DNA of 64,000 nucleotides, taken from contig NZ_JADHZD010000005.1 in assembly GCF_020102855.1 (NCBI RefSeq), forward strand, positions 186,001-250,000. The letters are read 5' to 3'. Position 1 is the stretch's first letter. Each line of letters starts with the position of its first letter. Source of the stretch: Nocardioides lacusdianchii (lineage in GTDB: Bacteria; Actinomycetota; Actinomycetes; Propionibacteriales; Nocardioidaceae). A program made the translations under genes and the position numbers. Under the pieces are notes generated by a model. That model saw only the letters and a program-made list of their open reading frames with translations, had not been told where the DNA came from and ran no database searches. Of the stretch, positions 25,899 through 34,080 are shown piece by piece.

Positions 25899-26978
25899 AT
25901 GTCTTCTTCAACCCAGGCAGGCGGCCGCGTCCTCGTCACCGGCGGGGCCGGCTTCATCGGTACGACGCTGGCGCGCGAGCTCGCGGACTCGGCAGAGCAG
26001 TGGGTCGTCCTCGACAACCTGCACCCGCAGGTCCACCCGGGCTCGCAGCCGCCGGCCGACCTCCCCGACTCCGTCGACCTCAGGATCGGCGACGTCACCA
26101 GCGCCGAGGACCTCGACGCCGTCGTCGCGGACCTGCGTCCCGACACCGTCGTGCACCTCGCCGCCGAGACCGGCACGGCGCAGTCGCTCTCGGAGAGCAC
26201 GCGCCACGGCATGGTCAACGTCGTCGGCACCACCCAGCTCCTCGACGCGCTCACCCGCGCCGGCCACGTCCCCGGCCACTTCGTGCTGACCAGCTCGCGC
26301 GCGGTGTACGGCGAGGGCGTGTGGCGCAACGCCGACGGGTCGACCTTCCAGCCCGGCCTGCGCACCCACGCCCAGCTCGAGGCCGGCACCTGGGACCACG
26401 GCGACGGTGCGGCGCACGTGCCCAACTCCGTGGCCGGCACCCACCCGAACCCGATCAACGTCTACGGCGCCACCAAGCTCGCGCAGGAGCAGATCCTGGC
26501 CGCGTGGACCGGCTCGCACGACACCCGCCTGTCGGTGCTGCGCCTGCAGAACGTCTACGGCCCGCGCCAGTCGCTGTCCAACCCCTACACCGGGATCGTG
26601 TCGCTCTTCTCGCGCCTGGCGCGGGAGGGGAAGTCGATCCCGCTCTACGAGGACGGCGAGATCACCCGCGACTTCGTCTACATCGACGACGTCGTCAGCG
26701 CGCTCGTCGCGGCGATCTCCCGCCGGCCCGCCGACCACATGCGCACCGTCGACGTCGGCAGCGGCGTACGCACCACCATCGGTGACCTCGCCCGCGAGGT
26801 CGCGCGCTACCACTCCGCGCCGGAGCCGCACGTCACCGGCCAGTACCGCGACGGCGACGTCCGACACGCGTCGTGCACCGTCGAGGACACGGTGCGCCGC
26901 CTCGACTGGGAGCCGCGCTGGAGCCTGCGCGACGGTGTTGCCGGGCTGCAGGAGTGGATCGGCACCCAGCTCGACTGA
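25899..26978 (+). CDS. NAD-dependent sugar-nucleotide epimerase/dehydratase
   Basis: 359 aa from ATG 25899, 7 nt after a TAGGCT box (leaderless). Extended SDR: GGAGFIGTTLARELAD (GxxGxxG), HLAAETGTAQSLSES, TSSRAVYGEG, and the catalytic YGATKLAQEQ with Tyr-x-x-x-Lys, then LRLQNVYGPRQSLSNPYTG and RDFVYIDDVV. Similar to UDP-glucose 4-epimerase or dTDP-glucose-4,6-dehydratase-like proteins of glycan clusters. It precedes the PglF-like gene in the same direction and is likely a supplier of activated sugar for the adjacent glycan genes. Specific substrate is unknown. Confidence 0.88.
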   Translation: MSSSTQAGGRVLVTGGAGFIGTTLARELADSAEQWVVLDNLHPQVHPGSQPPADLPDSVDLRIGDVTSAEDLDAVVADLRPDTVVHLAAETGTAQSLSESTRHGMVNVVGTTQLLDALTRAGHVPGHFVLTSSRAVYGEGVWRNADGSTFQPGLRTHAQLEAGTWDHGDGAAHVPNSVAGTHPNPINVYGATKLAQEQILAAWTGSHDTRLSVLRLQNVYGPRQSLSNPYTGIVSLFSRLAREGKSIPLYEDGEITRDFVYIDDVVSALVAAISRRPADHMRTVDVGSGVRTTIGDLAREVARYHSAPEPHVTGQYRDGDVRHASCTVEDTVRRLDWEPRWSLRDGVAGLQEWIGTQLD

Positions 26979-27016
26979 GTCCTCGCAACACCTGGGCTGG
27001 GGTCGGAAAGACGAAT

Positions 27017-27045
27017 CGTCAAGGTGGTCTGAACGGGTCTAACAT
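27017..27045 (+). promoter_or_regulatory. Candidate sigma-A promoter for the glycan cluster
   Basis: TAACAT at 27040-27045 as -10, 17-nt spacer, and weak CGTCAA at 27017-27022 as -35. It lies 60 nt before the TTG start of the PglF-like gene, in the only sizeable gap of this cluster. Confidence 0.35.
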
Positions 27046-27103
27046 GAGGTGGCCCTCGGGGGCGCTCCACGAACACCGACCTTCACGCACGGGGGCGAGA
27101 AGC

Positions 27104-28846
27104 TTGCTGGACAACGCATTCGCGCGCAGGGGATTCCTCGCGCTCTGGGACATCGGGTCCTGGGCGCTGGCGACCGCCCTGGTGATCGGCGTTCGCCACG
27201 ACTTCAACCTCTCCGAGGTGCTGTGGGAGTCGGTGATCGTCTACTGGCTGCTCGCCTCCGCCCTGCTCCTGGGCCTCGGCTACGCCACGAAGTTCTACCG
27301 CGGCCGCTACCTCGTCGGGTCCTTCGACGAGGCCTTCGGCCTGGCGCTCCACCTCGCCGCGGTCGGAGCCATCACGCTGGGACTCTCGGCAGTCATGTCG
27401 AGCCCCGCGCCACGCAGTGTCGTCGTGCTCGCGCCGCCGCTGGCGCTCCTGATCTCCGCCGCCGGGCGCCTGTTCTACCGCGCCCTGCGTGATCGGCTCC
27501 ACGTCGACGGGGCCCGCCCGGCCGGTCGTCGGGTGCTGATCTACGGAGCCGGTGACGCCGGCCGTCAGGTGCTGAACCTCCTCCGCCGCGACCGTGACGA
27601 GGTCGTCGGCTTCCTCGACGACAACCCCGGGAAGCGTCACCTGCGCATCAGCGGCGTCCCCGTGCTCGGCGACGGGTCGCAGCTCGCCGCGGTCGGCGGT
27701 GCGCGCGCGATCGACGTCGTCGTCCTCGCGATCCCCTCGGCCAACGGCCACGTGATCGACCGTGCCCAGAAGTCGGCGCAGTCGGCCGGCCTGGACTTCC
27801 TCGTGCTGCCGCGCGTCTCGGAGATGATCGGCGGCCAGGTGAGTGCCGCCGACATACGGCCCGTCGAGATCGGCGACGTCCTCGGGCGCCACCAGGTGTC
27901 GACCAGCATCACCGAGATCGCCGGCTACCTCACCGGTCGCCGGGTCCTGATCACCGGCGCCGGCGGGTCGATCGGCTCCGAGCTGGCCCGCCAGGTCCAC
28001 AAGTTCGGCCCTGCCAGCATGGTCATGCTCGACCGTGATGAGTCGGCTCTGCACGCGGTCCAGCTCTCGATCTTCGGCCACGGCCTCCTCGACGAGCCCA
28101 ACACCGTCCTGTGCGACATCCGCGACCGTGCGGCGCTGGAGAAGGTCTTCGACGCCCACCAGCCCGAGATCGTCTTCCACGCCGCTGCGCTCAAGCACCT
28201 GCCGATGCTCGAGCGCTTCCCCGACGAGGGCTGGAAGACCAACGTGCTCGGCACGCTCAACCTGCTGCGTCTTTCCGAGCGCCACCGGGTCGCCCACTTC
28301 GTCAACATCTCCACCGACAAGGCCGCCGACTCCACGAGCGTGCTCGGCACCACCAAGCGCATCGCCGAGCAGCTCACCGCCTGGCACGCCGCGCGGGGTG
28401 TGGGCCACTTCATCAGCGTTCGCTTCGGCAACGTGCTGGGCTCGCGGGGCTCGATGCTGCACACCTTCAACGCGCAGATCGAGGCAGGCGGGCCCATCAC
28501 GGTGACCCACCCCGATGTGACCCGCTACTTCATGACCATCCCCGAGGCCTGCGAGCTGGTCGTGCAGGCCGGCACCATGGGCCGCTCGGGCGACGTGATG
28601 GTGCTCGAGATGGGGACTCCCGTGAAGATCCTGGACGTCGCCCACCGGATGATCGAGCTCTCCCACGCCTCCGGGGTCGACATCGTCTTCACCGGCCTGC
28701 GCCCGGGGGAGAAGCTGCACGAGCGGCTCTTCTCCGACGAGGAGGTCGCCGAGCGCACCGAGCACCCGATGATCCGCAGCGTCGCCGTCCCCGCCCTCGA
28801 CCCCGCTGAGCTCAGCGACCTCGCGCACGCGGTGGGGGACCGTTGA
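27104..28846 (+). CDS. PglF/CapD/WbpM-type UDP-GlcNAc 4,6-dehydratase
   Basis: 580 aa from TTG 27104 (GCGAGAAG just upstream; ATG 27044 in frame would overlap the promoter). N-terminal part has four membrane helices (FLALWDIGSWALATALVIGV, SVIVYWLLASALLLGLGYAT, LALHLAAVGAITLGLSAVMS, VVLAPPLALLISAAGRLFY), then a CoA-binding-like Rossmann domain (GAGDAGRQVLNLL) and the catalytic SDR domain: LITGAGGSIGSELARQ, FHAAALKHLPMLER, NISTDKAADSTSVLGTTKR with the Thr-Asp-Lys triad, and TGLRPGEKLHERLF. It would make the UDP-4-keto-6-deoxy sugar for the next enzyme. Stop overlaps the aminotransferase TTG (TTGA). First step of a bacillosamine-type pathway. Confidence 0.92.
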   Translation: MLDNAFARRGFLALWDIGSWALATALVIGVRHDFNLSEVLWESVIVYWLLASALLLGLGYATKFYRGRYLVGSFDEAFGLALHLAAVGAITLGLSAVMSSPAPRSVVVLAPPLALLISAAGRLFYRALRDRLHVDGARPAGRRVLIYGAGDAGRQVLNLLRRDRDEVVGFLDDNPGKRHLRISGVPVLGDGSQLAAVGGARAIDVVVLAIPSANGHVIDRAQKSAQSAGLDFLVLPRVSEMIGGQVSAADIRPVEIGDVLGRHQVSTSITEIAGYLTGRRVLITGAGGSIGSELARQVHKFGPASMVMLDRDESALHAVQLSIFGHGLLDEPNTVLCDIRDRAALEKVFDAHQPEIVFHAAALKHLPMLERFPDEGWKTNVLGTLNLLRLSERHRVAHFVNISTDKAADSTSVLGTTKRIAEQLTAWHAARGVGHFISVRFGNVLGSRGSMLHTFNAQIEAGGPITVTHPDVTRYFMTIPEACELVVQAGTMGRSGDVMVLEMGTPVKILDVAHRMIELSHASGVDIVFTGLRPGEKLHERLFSDEEVAERTEHPMIRSVAVPALDPAELSDLAHAVGDR

Positions 28847-29997
28847 CCGACCGCACCTACCTGTCCTCCCCGGACGTGACGCAGGCTGAGGAGGACGCGC
28901 TGGTCCGCGCGCTGCGCTCGGGCTGGGTCGCACCGCTGGGACCCGAGGTGGATGCCTTCGAGGCCGAGCTCGCGGAGGCGACCGGTCGCTCGCTCGCCGT
29001 CGCGCTGAGCTCGGGCACCGCCGCCCTCCACCTGGGGCTGCTGCACCTCGGTGTCGGTCCCGGCGACGTCGTGGTGACCTCCTCGATGACCTTCGCCGCC
29101 ACGGCCAACGCGATCACCTACACGGGCGCGACGCCCGTCTTCGTCGACTCCGACGAGACCGGAAACCTCGACCCCGCCCTGGTCGAGAAGGCCATCGACG
29201 ACCAGCGCGGCTCCGGCGAGCGCGTCGCCGCGGTGGTCCCGGTCGACCTGCTGGGCAAGGTGGCCGATCACGCCCGGGTCGGCGAGGTGGCCGCACGCCA
29301 CGGCGTACCCGTGCTGGTGGACGCCGCCGAGTCGCTCGGCGCGCGCCGCGACGGACGCCCCGCGGGCGCCGACGGCGTCGCGTCGATCGTGTCCTTCAAC
29401 GGCAACAAGATCATCACCACCTCCGGTGGCGGCGCGCTGCTGTGCGACGACCCCGACATGGCTGAGCGCACCCGCTACCTCGCCACCCAGGCCCGCCAGC
29501 CCGTCGCCCACTACGAGCACGTCGACGTCGGCTACAACTACCGGCTGTCCAACCTGCTCGCCGCCGTCGGCCGCGCCCAGCTCGCCCGCCTCCCGCGGAT
29601 GCTGGAGCGGCGCCGCGGCTGGCGCCGCCGCTACCGCGAGCTGGTCGAGCCGGTGGAGGGCCTCACCGTTTTCGGCGGCCCCGACGGCGTCGACGCCCCT
29701 GCCGGCGACGACCACGACAACTTCTGGCTCACCTCGGTCGTCGTCGACGAGGCGGTCACCGGTTGGTCGACCGACGACCTGCGCCAGCACCTCGCCGCGG
29801 CCGACATCGAGGCACGACCGCTCTGGAAGCCGATGCACCTCCAGCCTGTCTTCGCCGGCCGTCCGGCCTACACCAACGGCACCTCCGAGCGGCTGTTCCG
29901 CACCGGGCTCTCGCTGCCCAGTGGGTCGGCCCTGACCGATGCGCAGTTCGACCGGGTGGTCGAGCACGTCGAGGCATTCCTGGCGGTCCGTCGATGA
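28843..29997 (+). CDS. PglE-like DegT/DnrJ/EryC1-family sugar aminotransferase
   Basis: 384 aa from TTG 28843, overlapping the previous stop. PLP-dependent: LSSGTAALHLGLLHLGVGPG near the N-terminus, VPVDLLGKVADH, LVDAAESLGARRDGRPAG, and the Schiff-base Lys at 189 in SFNGNKIITTSGGGALL. Residues YNYRLSNLLAAVGRAQL and ARPLWKPMHLQPVF are typical of the UDP-4-amino-sugar aminotransferases. It would put the 4-amino group on the keto sugar from the PglF-like enzyme. Followed directly (ATGA) by the phosphoglycosyl transferase, so PglF-E-C are one operon. Confidence 0.92.
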   Translation: MTDRTYLSSPDVTQAEEDALVRALRSGWVAPLGPEVDAFEAELAEATGRSLAVALSSGTAALHLGLLHLGVGPGDVVVTSSMTFAATANAITYTGATPVFVDSDETGNLDPALVEKAIDDQRGSGERVAAVVPVDLLGKVADHARVGEVAARHGVPVLVDAAESLGARRDGRPAGADGVASIVSFNGNKIITTSGGGALLCDDPDMAERTRYLATQARQPVAHYEHVDVGYNYRLSNLLAAVGRAQLARLPRMLERRRGWRRRYRELVEPVEGLTVFGGPDGVDAPAGDDHDNFWLTSVVVDEAVTGWSTDDLRQHLAAADIEARPLWKPMHLQPVFAGRPAYTNGTSERLFRTGLSLPSGSALTDAQFDRVVEHVEAFLAVRR

Positions 29998-30653
29998 GCG
30001 CCGGCAGGCGCCCCTACGACGTGCCCAAGCGGGCGATCGACGTCGTGGTGTCGGCGGTGGCGCTCGTCCTGACTGCGCCGCTGCAGGCGGTGGTGGCCAT
30101 CCTGGTCGCGCGCGACCTCGGTCGCCCGGTGCTGTTCCGCCAGGTGCGTCCCGGCAAGGACGGTGCGCCCTTCACGCTCGTCAAGTTCCGATCGATGCGC
30201 AGTGCGCCTCCGGACGCCTCTCTGGAGCAGGATGCCGAGCGGCTGACCCCCTTCGGTCGTCTCCTGCGCTCCACCAGCCTCGACGAGCTGCCCAGTCTGT
30301 GGAACATCCTGCGCGGCGACATGAGCCTGGTCGGCCCTCGGCCGCTGCTCATGGACTACCTCCCGCTCTACACCCCCCGGCAGGCGCGGCGCCACGAGGT
30401 GCGTCCCGGCCTGACCGGGCTCGCCCAGGTGCGCGGCCGCAACACCGTCGCGTGGGACGACCGTTTCGAGCTCGACGTCGACTACGTCGAGCGCCGCAGC
30501 CTTCGCCTCGACCTGACGGTGATCGCCGAAACCGTGCGGACCGTCCTGCGGCGCGAGGGCGTCAGCAGCGACACCTCGGCGACGATGGAGCCCTTCCGCG
30601 GCAGCGTCCGCTCGTCAGACCCGGTGTCGCCCGCCGCCGAGGCGACCCGTTGA
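29994..30653 (+). CDS. PglC-like initiating phosphoglycosyl transferase
   Basis: 219 aa from ATG 29994, overlapping the aminotransferase stop (ATGA). It transfers a sugar-1-phosphate to undecaprenyl phosphate at the membrane, starting glycan assembly. One re-entrant N-terminal helix (VVVSAVALVLTAPLQAVVAI), then the conserved KFRSM, STSLDELPSLWNILRGDMS (Asp-Glu dyad) and LVGPRPLL, and VRPGLTGLAQVRGRN. Small PglC-type enzyme rather than the large WbaP type. Tail (about 30 residues, Ser-rich) is variable. The next gene begins in its stop (TTGA). Confidence 0.92.
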   Translation: MSAGRRPYDVPKRAIDVVVSAVALVLTAPLQAVVAILVARDLGRPVLFRQVRPGKDGAPFTLVKFRSMRSAPPDASLEQDAERLTPFGRLLRSTSLDELPSLWNILRGDMSLVGPRPLLMDYLPLYTPRQARRHEVRPGLTGLAQVRGRNTVAWDDRFELDVDYVERRSLRLDLTVIAETVRTVLRREGVSSDTSATMEPFRGSVRSSDPVSPAAEATR

Positions 30654-31804
30654 GCGCACGACCGTCCGGCCGTCGCATCCTGCTAGCGGTCACCGCGGAC
30701 GCCTCGATCCCCTTCCTGCGCGGTTCGGCCGAGCACCTCGCGGCCGAGGGCTGGGACGTCCACGTGGTGTCGTCCGGAGGCGACAACGCCCGCGAGCTGG
30801 CCGACCGCAGCCCGGTGGTGGTGCACGACCTCGCGATGCGTCGTGACCCCGCTCCCGTGCCCGACCTCGTCGCCCTGCTCCGGATGGTGCGGCTCGTCCG
30901 CCGGGTGCGGCCCGACGTGGTGAGCGCCGCGACGCCCAAGGCTGCGCTGCTCGTCGGCCTGGCGGCCTGGCTGTGCCGGGTGCCGGTGCGCGTCCACCAG
31001 CTCTGGGGCCTGCGCTACGAGACCACGACCGGCGCCCGCCGTCGGGTGCTGCGGTGGCTCGAGAAGGCGTCCGCCGCGTCCGCGACCGACGTGGTGGCGC
31101 TCAGCGCGAGCCTGCGCGCCGTCGCCGTCGCCGACGGCATCGCGTCCCGCATCCACGTCATCGGACCGGGCTCCTCGCACGGCGTCGACGTGGACCGCTT
31201 CACCGTGACCCCCGACCAGCGTGCCGCCGCACGCGCCGGGCGCTGGCCCGATGGGCCAGACCTCCCCGTCCTGGGCTTCGTGGGTCGCCTGCACCCCGAC
31301 AAGGGGCTCGACACGCTCGTGGACGCCGTACGCCTGCTCGACCGCCGCGGGATCCGCGGGCGGCTGCTGCTGGTGGGCGGTGAGGAGGGTGCCTCGCACC
31401 TCCTCGATGGCGTGCACGACGCAGGAGGCTGGACCAGCGAGACAACCGGCCACGTGGGCGACGTCGCGCCGTACGTCGCGCTGATGGACCTCCTCTGCCT
31501 GCCGTCGCGACGCGAGGGGTTCCCCAACGTCGTGCTCGAGGCCGCCGTCGCCGGCGTCACGTGCGTGGGCACCCCGGCCACCGGCGTGGTGGACGCGATC
31601 GTGGACGGGGAGACCGGTGTGCTCGCCGCCGACCACACCCCCGAGGCGCTGTCCGACGCGCTCGAGCCGTTGCTGCGGGACGCCGGCAGGCGGGCCTTGC
31701 TGGGAGCCGCCGCGCGGGAGCGGGCGCTGGCGCACTTCGACCAGCGCGACGTGTGGGCGGCGTACGCGCGTCACTACGCGACCCTGGCCGGTGCGGCACG
31801 GTGA
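30650..31804 (+). CDS. GT4-family glycosyltransferase (PglA-like)
   Basis: 384 aa from TTG 30650 overlapping the previous stop. GT-B fold: N-terminal acceptor domain with HVVSSGGDNAREL and VSAATPKAALLVGLAAWL, linker, and C-terminal nucleotide-sugar domain with GFVGRLHPDKGLDTLVDAV, the E-x7-E motif in SRREGFPNVVLEAAVAG and GVVDAIVDGETGVLA. It probably adds the second sugar onto the lipid-linked first sugar, as PglA does after PglC. Donor and acceptor are inferred from position only. Next gene overlaps (GTGA). Confidence 0.9.
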   Translation: MSARPSGRRILLAVTADASIPFLRGSAEHLAAEGWDVHVVSSGGDNARELADRSPVVVHDLAMRRDPAPVPDLVALLRMVRLVRRVRPDVVSAATPKAALLVGLAAWLCRVPVRVHQLWGLRYETTTGARRRVLRWLEKASAASATDVVALSASLRAVAVADGIASRIHVIGPGSSHGVDVDRFTVTPDQRAAARAGRWPDGPDLPVLGFVGRLHPDKGLDTLVDAVRLLDRRGIRGRLLLVGGEEGASHLLDGVHDAGGWTSETTGHVGDVAPYVALMDLLCLPSRREGFPNVVLEAAVAGVTCVGTPATGVVDAIVDGETGVLAADHTPEALSDALEPLLRDAGRRALLGAAARERALAHFDQRDVWAAYARHYATLAGAAR

Positions 31805-32865
31805 GCACCACCCCGGTCGACCTCGACGTCGTCATGCCCTACGGCAGCGGCGGCGCGAGCGCGCGCGTGCGGGCGCTCGACTGGATCGAGCACCTGGACC
31901 TCCGGGCCGACGTCTCGGACTACCTCGGCACGTCGACCACCGGCGTGGGCGACCTGCTGCGCCAGCCGTGGCGCACCGCCCGCGCGGAGGCGGCGTTGCG
32001 CCGCCGCTCGCCCGGAGCCGACCGCCCGCTGCTGCTGGTGCGCAACGCCTCGCCGCTGTCCAACGGTGCCGTGGAGCGCACGCTGTTGCGGCGGTCCGCG
32101 CGCGGGGTCTACGACTTCGACGACGCGCTCATGGTCCAGCAACCCGGGCTCTCGCAGAGGGCCTTCTCCCGCTCGCGTGCCTGGCGCCGGGCCGTCGAGG
32201 CCGCCGATCAGGTGATCGCGGGCAACGACCACCTCGCCGAGGCGGCGGCGGCGCACAACCGCGAGGTGGCGGTGGTGCCGAGCTGCGTCGAGCCGGACCG
32301 CTACCTGGCGAAGACCGACTATGAGGTCGGCCCCGTGCCCGTCGCGGTGTGGGTCGGCAGCCCCTCGACCGAGCCCTACCTCGCCGGCATCGCGCCGGCC
32401 CTGGCGGCCGCGCACCGCAGCACCGGCCTCCGGCTCCGGGTGGTCTCCGCCGGCAGCGCTTCGCTCGGGGCGCTCGACGCGTTCACCGAGCGCGTGGCGT
32501 GGGCCCCCGGTGTCGTCGAGCAGACGTTGGCCGGGGCCGACGTGGGCCTGATGCCCCTGCCGGACGACCCGTGGACGCGCGGCAAGTGCGCCTACAAGCT
32601 CTTGCAGTACGCCGCCGCTGGACTGCCCGTGATCGGCAGCCCGGTGGGGGTGAACGCCTCCGTCCTCGACATCCTCGGCGGTCTCGCCGCCACGGACGAC
32701 GACCAGTGGCGCCAGGCCCTGGAGGCCGTGGTGACGATGCCGGTCGCCGAGCGCGCTGCACTCGGGGGACGGGCCCGCGCGGGCGTCCGCGCCGAGTTCA
32801 GCTTCGCGCGGTGGGCCGGGGAGTGGCGCCGCCTGGTGACGGGCCGTCCTGCCCCTGCGGCTTGA
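31801..32865 (+). CDS. Glycosyltransferase, GT-B fold
   Basis: 354 aa from GTG 31801 overlapping the previous stop (GTGA). Visible: MPYGSGGASARVRALDWIEH at the N-terminus, RGVYDFDDALM and VIAGNDHLAEAAAAHNREVAV in the middle, and the C-terminal KLLQYAAAGLPVIGSPVG that contacts the donor in GT4-like enzymes. It matches a set of poorly studied actinobacterial glycosyltransferases of glycan clusters. The last 68 bp overlap the convergent flippase gene; its final motif FSFARWAGEWRRLV looks conserved, so the overlap probably trims or extends the flippase rather than this protein. Confidence 0.82.
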   Translation: MSTTPVDLDVVMPYGSGGASARVRALDWIEHLDLRADVSDYLGTSTTGVGDLLRQPWRTARAEAALRRRSPGADRPLLLVRNASPLSNGAVERTLLRRSARGVYDFDDALMVQQPGLSQRAFSRSRAWRRAVEAADQVIAGNDHLAEAAAAHNREVAVVPSCVEPDRYLAKTDYEVGPVPVAVWVGSPSTEPYLAGIAPALAAAHRSTGLRLRVVSAGSASLGALDAFTERVAWAPGVVEQTLAGADVGLMPLPDDPWTRGKCAYKLLQYAAAGLPVIGSPVGVNASVLDILGGLAATDDDQWRQALEAVVTMPVAERAALGGRARAGVRAEFSFARWAGEWRRLVTGRPAPAA

Positions 32866-34030
32866 GCAGCACCCACACGAGGGCCCCGAGCACGGTGGCC
32901 GCGGCGGTCCCGGCGATCGCGCCGTCCAGGCCGCCGGCCCAGGCGCCGACCAGCGGCATCGCCAGCGCGGTGCCGCTCTGCGCCAGCCGGCCGCGCCACA
33001 GCTGTCGCGGGGACGCCCAGACCCGCGCGCGGTAGTAGGTCATCGCTCCGACCAGGCTGGCTCCGACGAACACCGCCGTCCCGATGGCGTGGTCGCGCAG
33101 CTCCACGACGACTCCGAGGTCCCAGCCGTAGTGGTCCACCGCGACGAGCGCCGCCCAGGCGGCGACGCCGGCCAGCACGCCTGCGGCGGTCAGCCCGACG
33201 AGGAACACCTGCGTGGCGCGCGGCCCGAGCGGGCGGCTCGCCAGCGGGCGCAGCGCCTCGGTCACGAGGCGTACGGGGGTCGCGACGTTGGACACCGCGC
33301 GGTAGATGCCGAAGCCGGTGACCGAGAGGAGCGGGACGAGGAGGTAGGCGCCGCCCACCGAGCTCGCGTCGAGCACCAGCGACTCCTTGAGCAGCGGCCG
33401 GATGTGCGCACCGTGCTCCCGTCGCCAGGAGGTGAGGTCCCCGCGGCGCGGGAGGCGAGGACGGCTCGCCACGGCGGACGTGGTCACGGCAGCGACCGCC
33501 CAGGGGACCAGCACACCCTCGACGCCGCTGAGCGACCCGGCCGAGAGCACCGCGGTCGTGGCGAAGACGACCAGGAAGACAGCATCTCCCGCGACCGGTC
33601 CCGCGAGGCCACGCTCGACCACCCGGCGGTAGCGGTCGCCCGCGCGGACGACCGACGCGAAGGCGGCGAGCGCCCCCAGTGCTCCTGCGACGGCGCCTCC
33701 CCAGACGAGGGCCCCGGTGACGCCGCACACGAGCGCGGTGGCCGCGGCGAGGCTCGTCGACACGGAGCGGTAGCGGTCGGCGCCGTCCGCACGCACGCGC
33801 GCCCTGACCAGTCCGCGGGTGAACGGCTCGGAGCACACCGACAGCTGGACCGACAGGCCCCAGGCGTAGAGGAGGTAGACCAACGAGAACTCGCCGAAGT
33901 CACGCGCGCCCAGGGTCAGCAGGGCGACGATCGGCGTGACGACCTGGGCCAGGCTGCCGACGACGAGCGCGCCGACGACGCCGAGGTGGCGCAGGCGGGA
34001 ACGTCGGGGCGGGGTGTGCGACTCAGGCAC
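32798..34030 (-). CDS. Polysaccharide flippase-like membrane protein (MOP superfamily)
   Basis: 410 aa from GTG 34030. About twelve hydrophobic helices (for example LGVVGALVVGSLAQVVTPIV, ALVCGVTGALVWGGAVAGAL, GDAVFLVVFATTAVLSAGSL, SLVGAMTYYRARVW) without extracytoplasmic domains, as in Wzx-like lipid-linked-oligosaccharide flippases. It lies among glycosyltransferases and O-antigen ligase-like genes, which supports a role in moving the undecaprenyl-linked glycan outward. C-terminal 25 residues (KPQGQDGPSPGGATPRPTAR) are hydrophilic and overlap the convergent glycosyltransferase. A short leaderless ORF (34023-34070) precedes and overlaps its start. Confidence 0.78.
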   Translation of the reverse strand: MPESHTPPRRSRLRHLGVVGALVVGSLAQVVTPIVALLTLGARDFGEFSLVYLLYAWGLSVQLSVCSEPFTRGLVRARVRADGADRYRSVSTSLAAATALVCGVTGALVWGGAVAGALGALAAFASVVRAGDRYRRVVERGLAGPVAGDAVFLVVFATTAVLSAGSLSGVEGVLVPWAVAAVTTSAVASRPRLPRRGDLTSWRREHGAHIRPLLKESLVLDASSVGGAYLLVPLLSVTGFGIYRAVSNVATPVRLVTEALRPLASRPLGPRATQVFLVGLTAAGVLAGVAAWAALVAVDHYGWDLGVVVELRDHAIGTAVFVGASLVGAMTYYRARVWASPRQLWRGRLAQSGTALAMPLVGAWAGGLDGAIAGTAAATVLGALVWVLLKPQGQDGPSPGGATPRPTARS

Positions 34031-34070
34031 GCTGCATCGGTCGACGACTGAACGGGGGGTCTACCGACAT
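34023..34070 (-). CDS. Putative 15-codon leaderless leader peptide before the flippase
   Basis: ATG 34070 encodes MSVDPPFSRRPMQRA and stops at 34023, 8 nt inside the flippase start (GTG 34030). On the minus strand TAGGCT (34078-34083) precedes the ATG by 7 nt, the arrangement seen for many leaderless starts in this window. Translation of this peptide could couple to the flippase start. It could equally be chance; no conserved features can be seen in so short a sequence. Confidence 0.3.
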   Translation of the reverse strand: MSVDPPFSRRPMQRA

Positions 34071-34080
34071 GGCGGTCAGC

